A stretch of 64,000 nt of DNA, from assembly GCA_963714325.1 (NCBI GenBank), contig CAVQOB010000035.1:248001-312000 (forward strand). Direction: 5' to 3'. Shown here in pieces: positions 36,916 to 49,961 of this stretch (position 1 is its first letter; every line of letters starts with the position of its first letter). This stretch comes from CAVQOB01 sp963714325. Lineage in GTDB: Bacteria; Pseudomonadota; Alphaproteobacteria; Rhizobiales; Hyphomicrobiaceae. Both the position numbers and the translations under genes were made by a program. Under the pieces are notes generated by a model. That model had not been told where the DNA came from. It made no database searches and saw only the letters and a list, made by a program, of their open reading frames with translations.

Positions 36916-37395
36916 ATGGCCACCAAAATCAAAGACCCCGAGAACACCCTGATCATCGAAACCAGCAAGGGCAAAGTCATCATCGAGCTGCGGCCCGATC
37001 TCGCCCCGAAGCACGTCGAGCGGATCAAGATTTTGGCGCGCGAAGGCTTCTACGACGGCATCGTTTTCCATCGCGTCATCGAAGGCTTCATGGCGCAGAC
37101 GGGCTGTCCGAAGGGGCAGGGCACCGGCGGTTCGAAGTATCCCAACCTGCCCGCCGAATTCAACGCCGAGAAGCACGTCCGCGGCGTCTGCTCGATGGCC
37201 CGCTCGTCGGCGCCAAACTCGGCCAACAGCCAGTTCTTCATCTGCTTCGATGACGCCGGATTCCTCGACAAGAATTACACCGTCTGGGGCAAGGTGATCG
37301 ACGGCATGGACAACGTCGACAAGATCAAGCGCGGCGAGCCCGTGCAGAACCCCGACAAAATGATCACAATGAAAGTCGCGGCGGACGTGAAGTAG
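36916..37395 (+). CDS. ppiB: Cytoplasmic cyclophilin-type peptidyl-prolyl isomerase
   Basis: A protein of 159 residues without a signal peptide. The isomerase motifs are VFHRVIEGFMAQTGCP, SMARSSAPNSANSQFFICF and KNYTVWGKVIDGMDNVD, very similar to the secreted protein upstream, so the two arose by duplication. It assists protein folding in the cytoplasm. The ATG at 36916 lies in a run of AC-rich sequence without a strong ribosome site. The genes queA and tgt, which often follow in relatives, are not present here. Confidence 0.94.
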   Translation: MATKIKDPENTLIIETSKGKVIIELRPDLAPKHVERIKILAREGFYDGIVFHRVIEGFMAQTGCPKGQGTGGSKYPNLPAEFNAEKHVRGVCSMARSSAPNSANSQFFICFDDAGFLDKNYTVWGKVIDGMDNVDKIKRGEPVQNPDKMITMKVAADVK

Positions 37396-37530
37396 GGCGT
37401 GCTTGAGGTAACTCAAGTTTGAAATCAATACCTTGCCCCGCGCGCTTGTTTACCGGCTGTGACTCGGGTTAGTATGCCGTGGTGTTGCCCAAGGCTGTGT
37501 ACACCCACGTCCAAACGAACCGGGTACACA

Positions 37531-37845
37531 ATGCACAGTGTTATCAACAGCGCTCGTCATCAACTCCTCCCGCCCATAGTGTTGATTGGGCAGGCGCTGA
37601 TCCTGTTCTGTCTGCTCGCCGTGCCCGCGATCCTTATTGGATCCTATGATGAAATTGTGTTCCGCAAGAACGTGCTTCCGGATAGCCCGTTGTATCAATT
37701 GCTTTGGACCTTCGATCTTGGCAGCCAAGTCCTGTGGTTCCTCGATTTCTTCGCGACGGCGGCATTTCTTTTCGTCGGCTTGTCGCAATTGAAGTCTTGG
37801 TCAAACTCGGATCGTGATTGCGAAAAACAGCCTGACACGCAATGA
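37531..37845 (+). CDS. Small membrane protein of unknown function
   Basis: A protein of 104 residues with two membrane helices (VLIGQALILFCLLAVPAILI and QVLWFLDFFATAAFLFVGL) joined by a charged loop. The ATG at 37531 gives a short polar N-terminus, MHSVINSARH. No family was recognised. The second helix resembles that of the small protein just downstream, so the two may be related. No known operon partner points to a function. Confidence 0.55.
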   Translation: MHSVINSARHQLLPPIVLIGQALILFCLLAVPAILIGSYDEIVFRKNVLPDSPLYQLLWTFDLGSQVLWFLDFFATAAFLFVGLSQLKSWSNSDRDCEKQPDTQ

Positions 37846-37926
37846 GTCGATCGCCATCGCAACGGCTGCTGACTTGGCTACTCGAACTCTTTAGATATCG
37901 ACGACAAGCACTTTCTCAAACACTCG

Positions 37927-38205
37927 TTGAAGAATTTCATCCTGTTCCTGCTGATCCTCATGGCGGCGATCAGTTTGAATTTCGTCCATGATTTCGTAAA
38001 GCTGCGCATCACCACCGACGCGGTTCTGCTCAACACCATCCTCGGTGTTGAATACCTCATGTTGTTTCTGGATTTTCTGTGGTTTGCTTGGAGCATCACG
38101 CTCCAGGTGCTGCGTCTCATTCGGAACCGCTGGCGGAACCGCTGGGATCAGCGCCGAGACACCGCTACCAACCATCCGCCGTCCGGACCCCGACGATCTC
38201 GATGA
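37927..38205 (+). CDS. Small two-helix membrane protein of unknown function
   Basis: A protein of 92 residues beginning at a TTG, MKNFILFLLILMAAISLNFV, followed by a polar loop, a second helix (MLFLDFLWFAWSITLQVL) and a basic tail rich in arginine. No ATG or GTG is available in this frame after the preceding stop, so the TTG start is the only choice if it is real. It resembles the preceding small protein in the spacing of LFLDF within helix 2. The opposite strand has open frames here, but they are polar and unlike proteins. Confidence 0.45.
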   Translation: MKNFILFLLILMAAISLNFVHDFVKLRITTDAVLLNTILGVEYLMLFLDFLWFAWSITLQVLRLIRNRWRNRWDQRRDTATNHPPSGPRRSR

Positions 38206-38239
38206 AGTCGCGGATTCCGGACGTGTATTAGGACGCGCG

Positions 38240-38479
38240 CTAGCGCGCCAAACGGCCGGTATCGCCGGGGGGAATGAACGGCCCGTCGGCGAAGGTTCGC
38301 GAATAGGCTGTCAACCCGGCGAGCGCGCAGACGATGATCATCACCGACACCAGCGGCGCTTGCAGGCGGCGCGCCTTGAGATGCGTTGCAACGATATCCG
38401 CCTCGGCATCGGTTACCCGCTGCCGCGCTAAGACTGGCAGCACTTCCCGAGCGTACGTTTTGTCGAAATCCGCGATCAT
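38240..38479 (-). CDS. Small single-helix membrane protein, hypothetical
   Basis: A protein of 79 residues with a charged N-terminal helix (DFDKTYAREVLPVLARQRVTD), one membrane helix (APLVSVMIIVCALAGLTAY) and a short C-terminal tail. The frame is clean and codon use fits the neighbourhood, so it is probably real, but no family was recognised. It converges on the small membrane protein gene to its left and lies on its own strand. Confidence 0.5.
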   Translation of the reverse strand: MIADFDKTYAREVLPVLARQRVTDAEADIVATHLKARRLQAPLVSVMIIVCALAGLTAYSRTFADGPFIPPGDTGRLAR

Positions 38480-38660
38480 AGTGGCATGGTAGCGCTATCA
38501 TGTTTGCTGGCGGCTTAAGGCAAATGCCTAACAGATTGCAACTTCAGCCGACCGTGCAGCCTGCTTGACGGCAGCGTCAGTGGACGCTTAACAGAGCGCT
38601 TGATATTTGCGATGTGCCGGTAAGTTTGCATTAATCGCGTTGCACGAGGTCCCTTCCCCC

Positions 38661-39113
38661 ATGTCATCGCCCAAGTCTTCCGCTGTGACGGCTTACGATC
38701 CCACGAACGTCTTTGCCAAAATTCTGCGGGGCGAGTTGCCGGCCGTCAAACTTTACGAAGACGCCGAAACACTGGCCATCATGGACATCATGCCCCGCTG
38801 CCCCGGGCATTGCCTCGTCATTCCAAAGTCCGCAGCCCGTAATGTCCTCGACGCGACGCCGGCGCAACTGACCGCCTGCATGGCAACGGTTCAGAAACTG
38901 TCACACGCAGTGATGAAGGCGTTTGCAGCGCCTGGTGTTACAATCCAGCAATTCAATGAGGCGGCCGGCGGCCAAGTTGTTTTCCATCTGCACTATCACG
39001 TCCTTCCCCGCCACGATGGCGTAGCGCTCGGCCGCCACACCGGTGCAATGGAAAAGCCAGAGGTGCTCAAGGCCAATGGCGACAAAATCATCGCGGCGCT
39101 GCAATCGGCATGA
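38661..39113 (+). CDS. HIT-family nucleotide-binding protein
   Basis: A protein of 150 residues. The histidine triad is FHLHYHVLPRH, with a histidine nucleophile for hydrolysis or transfer of nucleotidyl groups. The N-terminus has VFAKILRGELPAVKLYED and FLVIPK-like CLVIPKSAARN, typical of Hint proteins. The start at 38661 begins MSSPKSSAVT; an upstream ATG at 38607 adds residues without similarity. Its stop overlaps the start of the next gene by four bases (ATGA), so the two are coupled. Confidence 0.93.
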   Translation: MSSPKSSAVTAYDPTNVFAKILRGELPAVKLYEDAETLAIMDIMPRCPGHCLVIPKSAARNVLDATPAQLTACMATVQKLSHAVMKAFAAPGVTIQQFNEAAGGQVVFHLHYHVLPRHDGVALGRHTGAMEKPEVLKANGDKIIAALQSA

Positions 39114-40120
39114 GTCGCTGGGCCGATGATCCCGACGCCGCTGCCAGTGCGCTGATCGAAAGCGCGCTTGATGACATGGGCATCACCGGCCGCGTGCTTC
39201 TCGCCGATCCGCCACTGCCACTCGCACAGCAGATCAGTGCCCGCGACGCAACGGTGACGATATGGAACCGTCGCTACACGCCGCGCCAACCGAGTGCAAC
39301 GCCATGGCCGCCGAGCGGTCCGTTCGACTTCGCACTGCTGCGACTGCCGAAGGCCAAGGACGAGCAGGTGATGGCAATCCATGCCGCGCTCAGCACGTTG
39401 GTCGACGGCGGCCGACTGATCGTCTATGGCGGTAATGATGAGGGCATCAAGTCGAGCGCCAAGGTCCTAGCCGACATCAGCGGCGATGTGATAACCGTCG
39501 CAGCGCGAGGCCACGGCCGCATCCTCGCGGTGACGCGGCCAAACGACACCATTGCACTGAAATGCTCGCTGGCCGATTGGCGGCGCACGCGCGCCATCGC
39601 GATCGCTGGTGTGACGCAATCCTGGGTGAGCTATCCCGGCGTCTTCGCCGATGGCGCGCTCGACCCCGGTACCGCCCTACTCCTCGCTCACCGACCGCTG
39701 ATCAAAGCCGGCAGCCGCGTGCTCGACTATGGCTGCGGCACCGGCTTGATCGCAGCCCACATCCTGGCTCGCGATCCAAGCTGCCGCGTCACCATGCTCG
39801 ACAACAATTCTGCTGCCCTCGCCGCAGCGCGCGAAAATGTTCCCGGCGCGCAACCCCTGCTCGGCGCCTCGATTGCCAACGGCGGTAAAGGCCAATACGA
39901 CGCAATCGTATCCAATCCACCGCTACACGTCGGGATTCGCGAGGACCATACGATGTTGCGGTCGCTGATCGAAGGCGCGCCACGCCGACTGTTCTCCGGC
40001 GGCGCGCTGATCCTGGTCGTGCAACGCCGCATCCCCCTGGATCGGATGCTGGAGCCAGTATTCAAGACCGTTGACATCCTGACGGATGACGGCCGCTACC
40101 GCATTTGGCGCGCCACTTGA
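39110..40120 (+). CDS. RsmC-like class I methyltransferase (16S rRNA guanine-N2 type)
   Basis: A protein of 336 residues with the two-domain layout of RsmC, in which an N-terminal inactive methyltransferase-like half (about 1-160) precedes the catalytic half. The SAM-binding motif is SRVLDYGCGTGLIAAHIL and the catalytic motif is DAIVSNPPLHVGIRED, where NPP is typical of methylation on an exocyclic amino group. RsmC modifies G1207 of 16S rRNA. It overlaps the HIT gene by four bases. The following MBL gene begins 86 bases after its stop. Confidence 0.85.
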   Translation: MSRWADDPDAAASALIESALDDMGITGRVLLADPPLPLAQQISARDATVTIWNRRYTPRQPSATPWPPSGPFDFALLRLPKAKDEQVMAIHAALSTLVDGGRLIVYGGNDEGIKSSAKVLADISGDVITVAARGHGRILAVTRPNDTIALKCSLADWRRTRAIAIAGVTQSWVSYPGVFADGALDPGTALLLAHRPLIKAGSRVLDYGCGTGLIAAHILARDPSCRVTMLDNNSAALAAARENVPGAQPLLGASIANGGKGQYDAIVSNPPLHVGIREDHTMLRSLIEGAPRRLFSGGALILVVQRRIPLDRMLEPVFKTVDILTDDGRYRIWRAT

Positions 40121-40205
40121 CGCTGCGGGACACGATTGCGTTCGCCGCAGTGGACGTTTTGCAGTGCAGCATGTAGGTGTGGCGAGGAAACGGAGCCCAC
40201 AGCCC

Positions 40206-41231
40206 ATGCAGAAGACCGCGCCGCCAACGATCCGCTATCTCTTTGACAAACCGCAGGAGAACGGCGCGACCCGCGAGGTGATCCCTGGCCTGCACTGGTT
40301 GCGACTGCCGCTCCCCTTCATTCTCAACCACGTCAACGTCTGGCTGCTGCCCGATCAGAACCGCTGGACGATCATCGACACCGGTGCCGACAAACCCGAG
40401 ACGCGTGCGATCTGGGACGAGGTCTTGCGCGACCGCAAGGTCGACGGGCTCATCGGCACGCATGGCCATCCCGACCATATCGGGCTTGCGGGATGGCTGA
40501 TTGAAAAGCTCGACGTTCCGCTTTCGATGACGCTTGCCGAGTGGCTCGCGCCACAGGTCTGGCGTGAGGAAGGCTTGAAGCCGATGCGGCCACAGATCGA
40601 AGCGTTCTGGCGCAACAACGGCTGTTCGGAGGTGGCCATCGAAAAATTGAAATCGGCCCGCGACAACGCGACTTTCCGCAACTATCCGCTGCCCGCCACG
40701 TTTCGCCGTTTCCGCGATGGCAGCACGCTGCACTTCGGTGGGCGCAGCTGGCAAGTTCTGGTCAATGGCGGTCACGCCGACGAACATGCCTCGTTCTATT
40801 GCGCCGCCGAAAAAATCCTGATCGCCGGCGATCAGGTGCTCTCGAAAATATCCCCTGTCGTCGGCGTCTTTCCAAGCCAGCCGGAGGCCAATCCGCTCGG
40901 CGACTACCTCGCTTCGTTGCAGCGGCTCGCGAGCCTTCCCGACGACACGCTGGTGCTGCCGTCGCACGGTTTGCCGTTCTATGGCTTACATGCGCGCCTT
41001 GGTGAACTCGAAGTCCATCATGAAAAACGTCTCAGGCAGCTGGTCGACCTCATGACCGAACCCAAATCCGGGGTGCAATTGGCGGAAGGGCTATTTACGC
41101 GCGCCATGGCCGAGGGCCAAACCGTGCTCGCCACCGCCGAGACCTTGGCGCACGCTCACTATCTGGCCGCTGAAGGCCGCGCCCAACGCAATATCGCGTC
41201 TAACGGACTGATCACCTTTGACCGGGTGTAA
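40206..41231 (+). CDS. MBL-fold metallo-hydrolase
   Basis: A metallo-beta-lactamase-fold protein of 341 residues. The metal motif is GTHGHPDHIGLAGWL, with further ligands in VNGGHADEHASFY and IAGDQVLSKISP and a late histidine in VLPSHGLPFYG. The N-terminus begins the fold with IPGLHWLRLPLPFILNHVNVWLL. A helical C-terminal domain of about 90 residues follows, as in many alphaproteobacterial thioesterase-like members. The natural substrate is unknown. GGAG lies about 12 bases before the ATG at 40206. It may be transcribed with the HIT and RsmC-like genes. Confidence 0.88.
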   Translation: MQKTAPPTIRYLFDKPQENGATREVIPGLHWLRLPLPFILNHVNVWLLPDQNRWTIIDTGADKPETRAIWDEVLRDRKVDGLIGTHGHPDHIGLAGWLIEKLDVPLSMTLAEWLAPQVWREEGLKPMRPQIEAFWRNNGCSEVAIEKLKSARDNATFRNYPLPATFRRFRDGSTLHFGGRSWQVLVNGGHADEHASFYCAAEKILIAGDQVLSKISPVVGVFPSQPEANPLGDYLASLQRLASLPDDTLVLPSHGLPFYGLHARLGELEVHHEKRLRQLVDLMTEPKSGVQLAEGLFTRAMAEGQTVLATAETLAHAHYLAAEGRAQRNIASNGLITFDRV

Positions 41232-41678
41232 TCGGCTGGTGTCCAGGCGACCGCGGCCCGGGGCTCATGGGCACCATTAAAAAGACTTGGGCATTTATGC
41301 TTTGCAAACCGAATTAGGTCAGCTATGTTGTCCTAGTTCGGTGCTGAGACTCAGCCTGTTTACGCCGCCGCCGGTCACGGATTTCCGGCTGCGTGATGCA
41401 GGACACCCAGTACTGCAGTGTACTCCAGGAGGATCGGTCCTCCGGCTGCCCCGTTGACGGCCGCACCCCCGCCCCTGTCCGCTCAGGTGACAGGCGACGG
41501 CTGGTGCGTCAGGCCCAAAACTTGAGGCGTCGGATCGGCTCCGTTGCATGGTGGCTTGAGCGCTCCGTCTGTGCCAAAAGGCGCGGACTTAGGGGCTGGT
41601 CGGGCCGCCGCGTAGCGGGCTGTCCGCATCCTCAGTTATCCGCCGCATGCCGCAACGCTTAACCTGGGCACCAGACCG
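41232..41678 (+). other. Long gene-free leader before gltB with many hairpins
   Basis: These 447 bases have no credible gene. They contain several stems: GGAGGA/TCCTCC around a TCGG loop near 41430, AGTAC/GTACT near 41412, and CCTGTC/GACAGG near 41476. If transcription starts at the promoter proposed below, gltB mRNA has a leader of about 340 bases, so the region may be a structured regulatory leader or a separate RNA. No known riboswitch or RNA family was recognised. Confidence 0.4.
41302..41329 (+). promoter_or_regulatory. Possible promoter for gltB or leader RNA
   Basis: TTGCAA at 41302-41307 and TATGTT at 41324-41329 are 16 bases apart, a near fit to a housekeeping promoter. It is judged by eye only. 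Confidence 0.3.
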
Positions 41679-46463
<4,785 letters not shown>

Positions 46464-46470
46464 GGGACCC

Positions 46471-46812
46471 ATGGCTGGAATTGAATTCGCCACCACACCC
46501 GCGCCGCCCTATTACGCCGTGATCTTCACCTCGAAGCGCAGCGACGGCGATAACGGCTACAACGCGATGATGGACGTCATCGCCAAGCTCTCGGTCGAGC
46601 AGCCGGGCTATCTCGGCCGCGAGAGCGCGCGCGCCGCCGATGGCTTCGGCGTCACCGTGATCTACTACAATGACGAAGCTTCAATCCTCGCTTGGAAAAA
46701 CCAGGAAAAGCACTTACTCGCCCAGAAGATCGGCAAGCAACGCTGGTACGAGCACTACGAAATGCGCGTCTGCAAAGTCGAGCGCGCCTATTCGGGGCCG
46801 GAGGGACGGTGA
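46471..46812 (+). CDS. Antibiotic biosynthesis monooxygenase-fold (ABM) protein
   Basis: A protein of 113 residues with the ferredoxin-like ABM fold: PYYAVIFTSKRSDGDNGYN, MMDVIAKLSVEQPGYLG, GFGVTVIYYNDEASILAW and the C-terminal YEHYEMRVCKVERAY. Members are heme-degrading enzymes, quinol monooxygenases or non-enzymatic dimers, so the role is open. It begins eight bases after gltB with GAGTGAGGGA as ribosome site and is probably co-transcribed with it. The spacing suggests it was added to the glt operon or conserved beside it. Confidence 0.82.
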   Translation: MAGIEFATTPAPPYYAVIFTSKRSDGDNGYNAMMDVIAKLSVEQPGYLGRESARAADGFGVTVIYYNDEASILAWKNQEKHLLAQKIGKQRWYEHYEMRVCKVERAYSGPEGR

Positions 46813-46842
46813 TGGGTCGAAGCGTGCGCAACAGTCGCCGTT

Positions 46843-46975
46843 GTCATCCCGGCGCTGGTCCCCGGGAACCAACGCGAAGCGGGCATGGCATGTGCTGTTG
46901 TTGCGCTGCTAGTGCAGCTACGGCTTACACCGTGTGCTCTGAAATTTGGATCCCGGGGACAAGCCCCGGGATGAC
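46843..46975. repeat. Palindromic element, copy 2 (between ABM and GST genes)
   Basis: 133 bases, bounded by the same perfect 10-bp ends as copy 1, GTCATCCCGG and CCGGGATGAC. The right part, GGATCCCGGGGACAAGCCCC, forms part of the long inverted arm. The middle is unrelated to copy 1, so length varies between copies. Confidence 0.85.
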
Positions 46976-46996
46976 ACCTGAGCGGGAGGTAAGCGC

Positions 46997-47614
46997 ATGA
47001 AAATCTACGGCGATCTGCATTCCGGCAATTGCTTGAAGGTGAAAGCCACCGCTGACCGGCTCGGGTTGAAATACGAGTGGGTGCCGGTCGATGTTGTCAA
47101 TGGTGGCGCGAAGACGCCGGCATTCCTCGCGCTCAACCCGCAGGGGCAAGTGCCAGCCGTTGACTTCGGCGGCGGGAAAATCCTCGCGCAATCGAACGCG
47201 ATCATCCGCTATCTCGCACGCGACTCTGCGCTACTGCCCGACGACGTGTTCACACAGGCCAAGATCGACGAATGGCTGTTCTGGGAGCAGTACTCGCACG
47301 AGCCCTACATCGCGGTTTGCCGCTATCACATGCTCTATCTCGGCAAATCCAGGGAGAGCCGCGATCCGCAGCGCGTCGAGCGCGGCGAGAAGGCCCTCGA
47401 CCACATGGACGCGATGCTGGCCGGCCGCGCGTTCCTCGTCGGCGACAGCTTGACGATCGCGGACATTGCGCTGCTCGCCTATACCCACGTCGCGCACGAG
47501 GGCGGATTTGATTTGAGCACGCGGCCCAATGCACAACGCTGGATCGCCCACTGCAACGTCGACTTCGGCCTCAGGGCACGTACAAGTGCCGCTGCCCCAG
47601 GAGGTAGACATTGA
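46997..47614 (+). CDS. Glutathione S-transferase family protein
   Basis: A protein of 205 residues with an N-terminal thioredoxin-like domain (MKIYGDLHSGNCLKVKATAD, NPQGQVPAVDFGG and the LAQSNAIIRYLARD turn) and a helical C-terminal domain containing GDSLTIADIALLAYTHVAHE. A strong GGGAGG precedes the ATG at 46997. It lies between copies 2 and 3 of the palindromic element, inside the gltB-gltD interval. Whether it has a link to glutamate synthesis is unknown. Confidence 0.9.
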   Translation: MKIYGDLHSGNCLKVKATADRLGLKYEWVPVDVVNGGAKTPAFLALNPQGQVPAVDFGGGKILAQSNAIIRYLARDSALLPDDVFTQAKIDEWLFWEQYSHEPYIAVCRYHMLYLGKSRESRDPQRVERGEKALDHMDAMLAGRAFLVGDSLTIADIALLAYTHVAHEGGFDLSTRPNAQRWIAHCNVDFGLRARTSAAAPGGRH

Positions 47615-47624
47615 CACACGCACA

Positions 47625-47771
47625 GTCACCCCGCGACTTGTGCCCGGGACCCATGGTGCAGCATTCATCGTGCCAGATGCAGAACTCGATCTAGGCCACT
47701 CACTCCTGTTTCAGAACTGAACCACTTGCAATCCCCGAACGATAGTTCCTGGGCACAAGGCCCGGGATGAC
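47625..47771. repeat. Palindromic element, copy 3 (between GST gene and gltD)
   Basis: 147 bases, with a left end of GTCACCCCGCGACTTGTGCC and a right end of GGCACAAGGCCCGGGATGAC; the arms are imperfectly inverted. It starts ten bases after the GST stop, and gltD begins 17 bases after its right end. Confidence 0.75.
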
Positions 47772-47788
47772 ACACGAGAGAACCGACA

Positions 47789-49228
47789 ATGGGTAAGATC
47801 ACTGGCTTCATGGAATTCGAGCGCACTGAACGGCCCTATGCGCCGGTCAAGGAGCGCGTCAAGACCTGGACTGAATTCGTCGCGCCGCTGTCCGACCAGG
47901 ACGTCAAGACGCAGGCGGCGCGCTGCATGGACTGCGGCATTCCCTATTGCCACAGCGGGCAAAGCGGCACGACACACGGCTGCCCGGTCAACAACCAGAT
48001 CCCCGACTGGAACGATCTCGTCTATCGCGGCAATTGGCGAGAAGCGCTCGCCAACCTGCACTCGACGAACAACTTTCCGGAAGTGACGGGGCGCGTCTGC
48101 CCGGCGCCCTGCGAAGCATCCTGCACGCTCAACCTCGACGACAATCCCGTCGCCATCAAGACGATCGAATGCGCGATCGTCGACAAGGGATGGGCAGAAG
48201 GCTGGATCGTCCCGCAGCCACCGGAGAAGAAGACCGGGAAAAAGATTGCCATCGTCGGCGCGGGCCCAGCCGGGCTAGCCGCCGCACAGCAACTGGCGCG
48301 GGTCGGCCACGCTGTCCACGTCTATGAGAAGAACGCGCGGCCCGGCGGCTTGATGGTCTATGGCATTCCCGACTTCAAGATGGAAAAGGACGCCGTCAAC
48401 CGCCGCGTCAGCCAAATGGAAGCGGAGGGCGTCACCTTCCATTGCAACGCCCACATCGGTGTCACGCATAAAATCGAAGACCTTGAAGCCAAGCACGACG
48501 CCGTACTGCTCGCGGGCGGCGCTGAAAAACCACGTGACATCCCCGTCCCCGGCCGCGATCTCGGTGGCATTCACTTCGCCATGCATTTCCTCCCGCAGCA
48601 GAACCGCCGCGTCGCCGGCGAAGCATTGGGCCAAGGCACCGATGACTTGGCCACCGGCAAGCACGTCGTCGTCATTGGCGGTGGCGATACGGGCTCCGAC
48701 TGCATCGGCACCAGTTTTCGACAGGGCGCCAAATCCGTCGTGCAGCTGGAGATCATGCCAGCGCCACCTGCACACGAGAACAAGACACTGACATGGCCGC
48801 ACTGGCCGCTGAAAATGCGCACGTCGTCGTCGCAGGAAGAAGGCGCCAAGCGGGATTTCGCCGTGACCACCAAGCGCTTCGAAGGCAAGGCTGGCCAGGT
48901 GACCAAACTCGTCTGCGCGCGGGTTGACAAGAACTTCAAGGAAATTACCGGTTCCGAGTTCGAAATCCCCGCCGACATGGTGCTGCTGGCGATGGGGTTC
49001 GTGGCACCCGTCGCCGACGGCATGATTGCCAGGCTTGATGTCGAGCTCGACAAGCGCGGCAACGTCAAAGCCGACGAGCGCGAGTATCGCACGTCGCGCG
49101 CGAAAATCTTCGCCGCCGGCGATATGCGGCGCGGGCAATCCCTCGTTGTCTGGGCGATCCGCGAAGGCCGCCAAGCCGCGCACGCCATCGACAAGGCACT
49201 GATGGGACGGAGTGACTTGCCGCGATAG
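47789..49228 (+). CDS. gltD: Glutamate synthase small subunit (FAD/NADPH-binding)
   Basis: A protein of 479 residues that passes electrons from NADPH to GltB. The N-terminal iron-sulfur region has RCMDCGIPYCHSG, GCPVNNQIPDWND and GRVCPAPCEASCTLN. The FAD-binding motif is KIAIVGAGPAGLAAAQQLA and the NADPH motif is HVVVIGGGDTGSDCIG, with AAGDMRRGQSLVVWAI near the end. A purine-rich stretch (GAGAGAACC) precedes the ATG. It is separated from gltB by the ABM gene, the GST gene and two repeat elements, although the enzyme needs both subunits. Confidence 0.97.
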   Translation: MGKITGFMEFERTERPYAPVKERVKTWTEFVAPLSDQDVKTQAARCMDCGIPYCHSGQSGTTHGCPVNNQIPDWNDLVYRGNWREALANLHSTNNFPEVTGRVCPAPCEASCTLNLDDNPVAIKTIECAIVDKGWAEGWIVPQPPEKKTGKKIAIVGAGPAGLAAAQQLARVGHAVHVYEKNARPGGLMVYGIPDFKMEKDAVNRRVSQMEAEGVTFHCNAHIGVTHKIEDLEAKHDAVLLAGGAEKPRDIPVPGRDLGGIHFAMHFLPQQNRRVAGEALGQGTDDLATGKHVVVIGGGDTGSDCIGTSFRQGAKSVVQLEIMPAPPAHENKTLTWPHWPLKMRTSSSQEEGAKRDFAVTTKRFEGKAGQVTKLVCARVDKNFKEITGSEFEIPADMVLLAMGFVAPVADGMIARLDVELDKRGNVKADEREYRTSRAKIFAAGDMRRGQSLVVWAIREGRQAAHAIDKALMGRSDLPR

Positions 49229-49357
49229 GGGCTTGCTCAATGTGATGCAAGTTGGCACATGCTGAACGCTCGCGCGAAGCCCAGCTTCGGCGACTTTCGT
49301 TGGTCACCGCGCGGGGCTTCGGCCAACGGATCTCAACGCCAGCCTCCATCTCGTCAC

Positions 49358-49429
49358 GTGATCGCCTTCGGCGCTCACAATTTTGTCGGCTTCGGCGCTT
49401 GTTATGTGATCGCCTTTGGCTCGGGCACC
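49358..49429. repeat. Three 24-bp tandem repeats at the end of a hypothetical gene
   Basis: Units of 24 bases begin at 49358, 49382 and 49406, sharing TCGGCTTCGGCGCTT-like and GTGATCGCCTT sequence. On the minus strand, in a frame shifted from the neighbouring gene, they encode the octapeptide pattern AEADKIVS / AEGDHVT. They may be the former C-terminal repeats of that gene. Confidence 0.6.
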
Positions 49430-49839
49430 TCTTCCGCCTCGCGGGTGTCGCGGTTGACTTCGTCTCGGATAATCCGCGTCGTCGTCTCGGCGAGGAACGC
49501 GGCGAGCGCGGTGTTCAACGCATTGAATTCGGGCCACAAGACCGTCTCGATGAACGACGCCGGCGCCTTCACGACGATCGACTGCCGTTTCATGCGCGGA
49601 TAGCGCAAGGGTTTCAGTCCATAGCGCCGGCACAGCGCCGAAAACAATTGCCGCGCCCAGGGATCGTGGATCGCGAACCGCATTTCGACGGCCGGCTCCA
49701 GGGCCGCCGCCGATGTCAGTCGCGCGCGGATCCGATCAGCTGCGGCCCCCGCCGCGGCCTGTTCGCCCTGCGTCTTCGCGCCTGCAAACAACGCTTCGAT
49801 TTTGCGCAATTTGTCACGAAGTTCATCCTCCGAGGCCAC
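49402..49839 (-). CDS. Hypothetical protein with N-terminal DUF2786-like segment
   Basis: A protein of 145 residues. The first 40 residues (ELRDKLRKIEALFAGAKTQG) resemble the short helical DUF2786 region; the middle has MRFAIHDPWARQLFSALCRR and VVKAPASFIETVLWPEFNALN. The function is unknown. The GTG at 49839 has AGGAGC upstream. The protein ends at EVPEPKAIT, but the next frame continues with octapeptide repeats, so the present end may come from a frameshift at the AAA of 49419-49421. It is convergent with gltD. Confidence 0.65.
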   Translation of the reverse strand: MASEDELRDKLRKIEALFAGAKTQGEQAAAGAAADRIRARLTSAAALEPAVEMRFAIHDPWARQLFSALCRRYGLKPLRYPRMKRQSIVVKAPASFIETVLWPEFNALNTALAAFLAETTTRIIRDEVNRDTREAEEVPEPKAIT

Positions 49840-49961
49840 GCGCGCTCCTGTTCACTCGCTGGAAACAAATGTTCAACCTAACTTTGACTTGACCCGAGAC
49901 AAGTCGTCAATCGCATGCTCTACTGGTTCGTCCAATCTGGCTCACAGAAGGGATTGACTGC

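Noticed and set aside
37878..38175. Two minus-strand frames of 80 and 94 codons
   Set aside because: They oppose a hydrophobic plus-strand frame with clear membrane helices and are themselves polar and low in order.
41393..41662. A small plus-strand frame before gltB
   Set aside because: It is rich in Arg, Cys and Trp, lies in the hairpin-rich leader and has no ribosome site or similarity.
48275..49258. A 327-codon minus-strand frame
   Set aside because: It is antisense to gltD and has no recognisable protein features.
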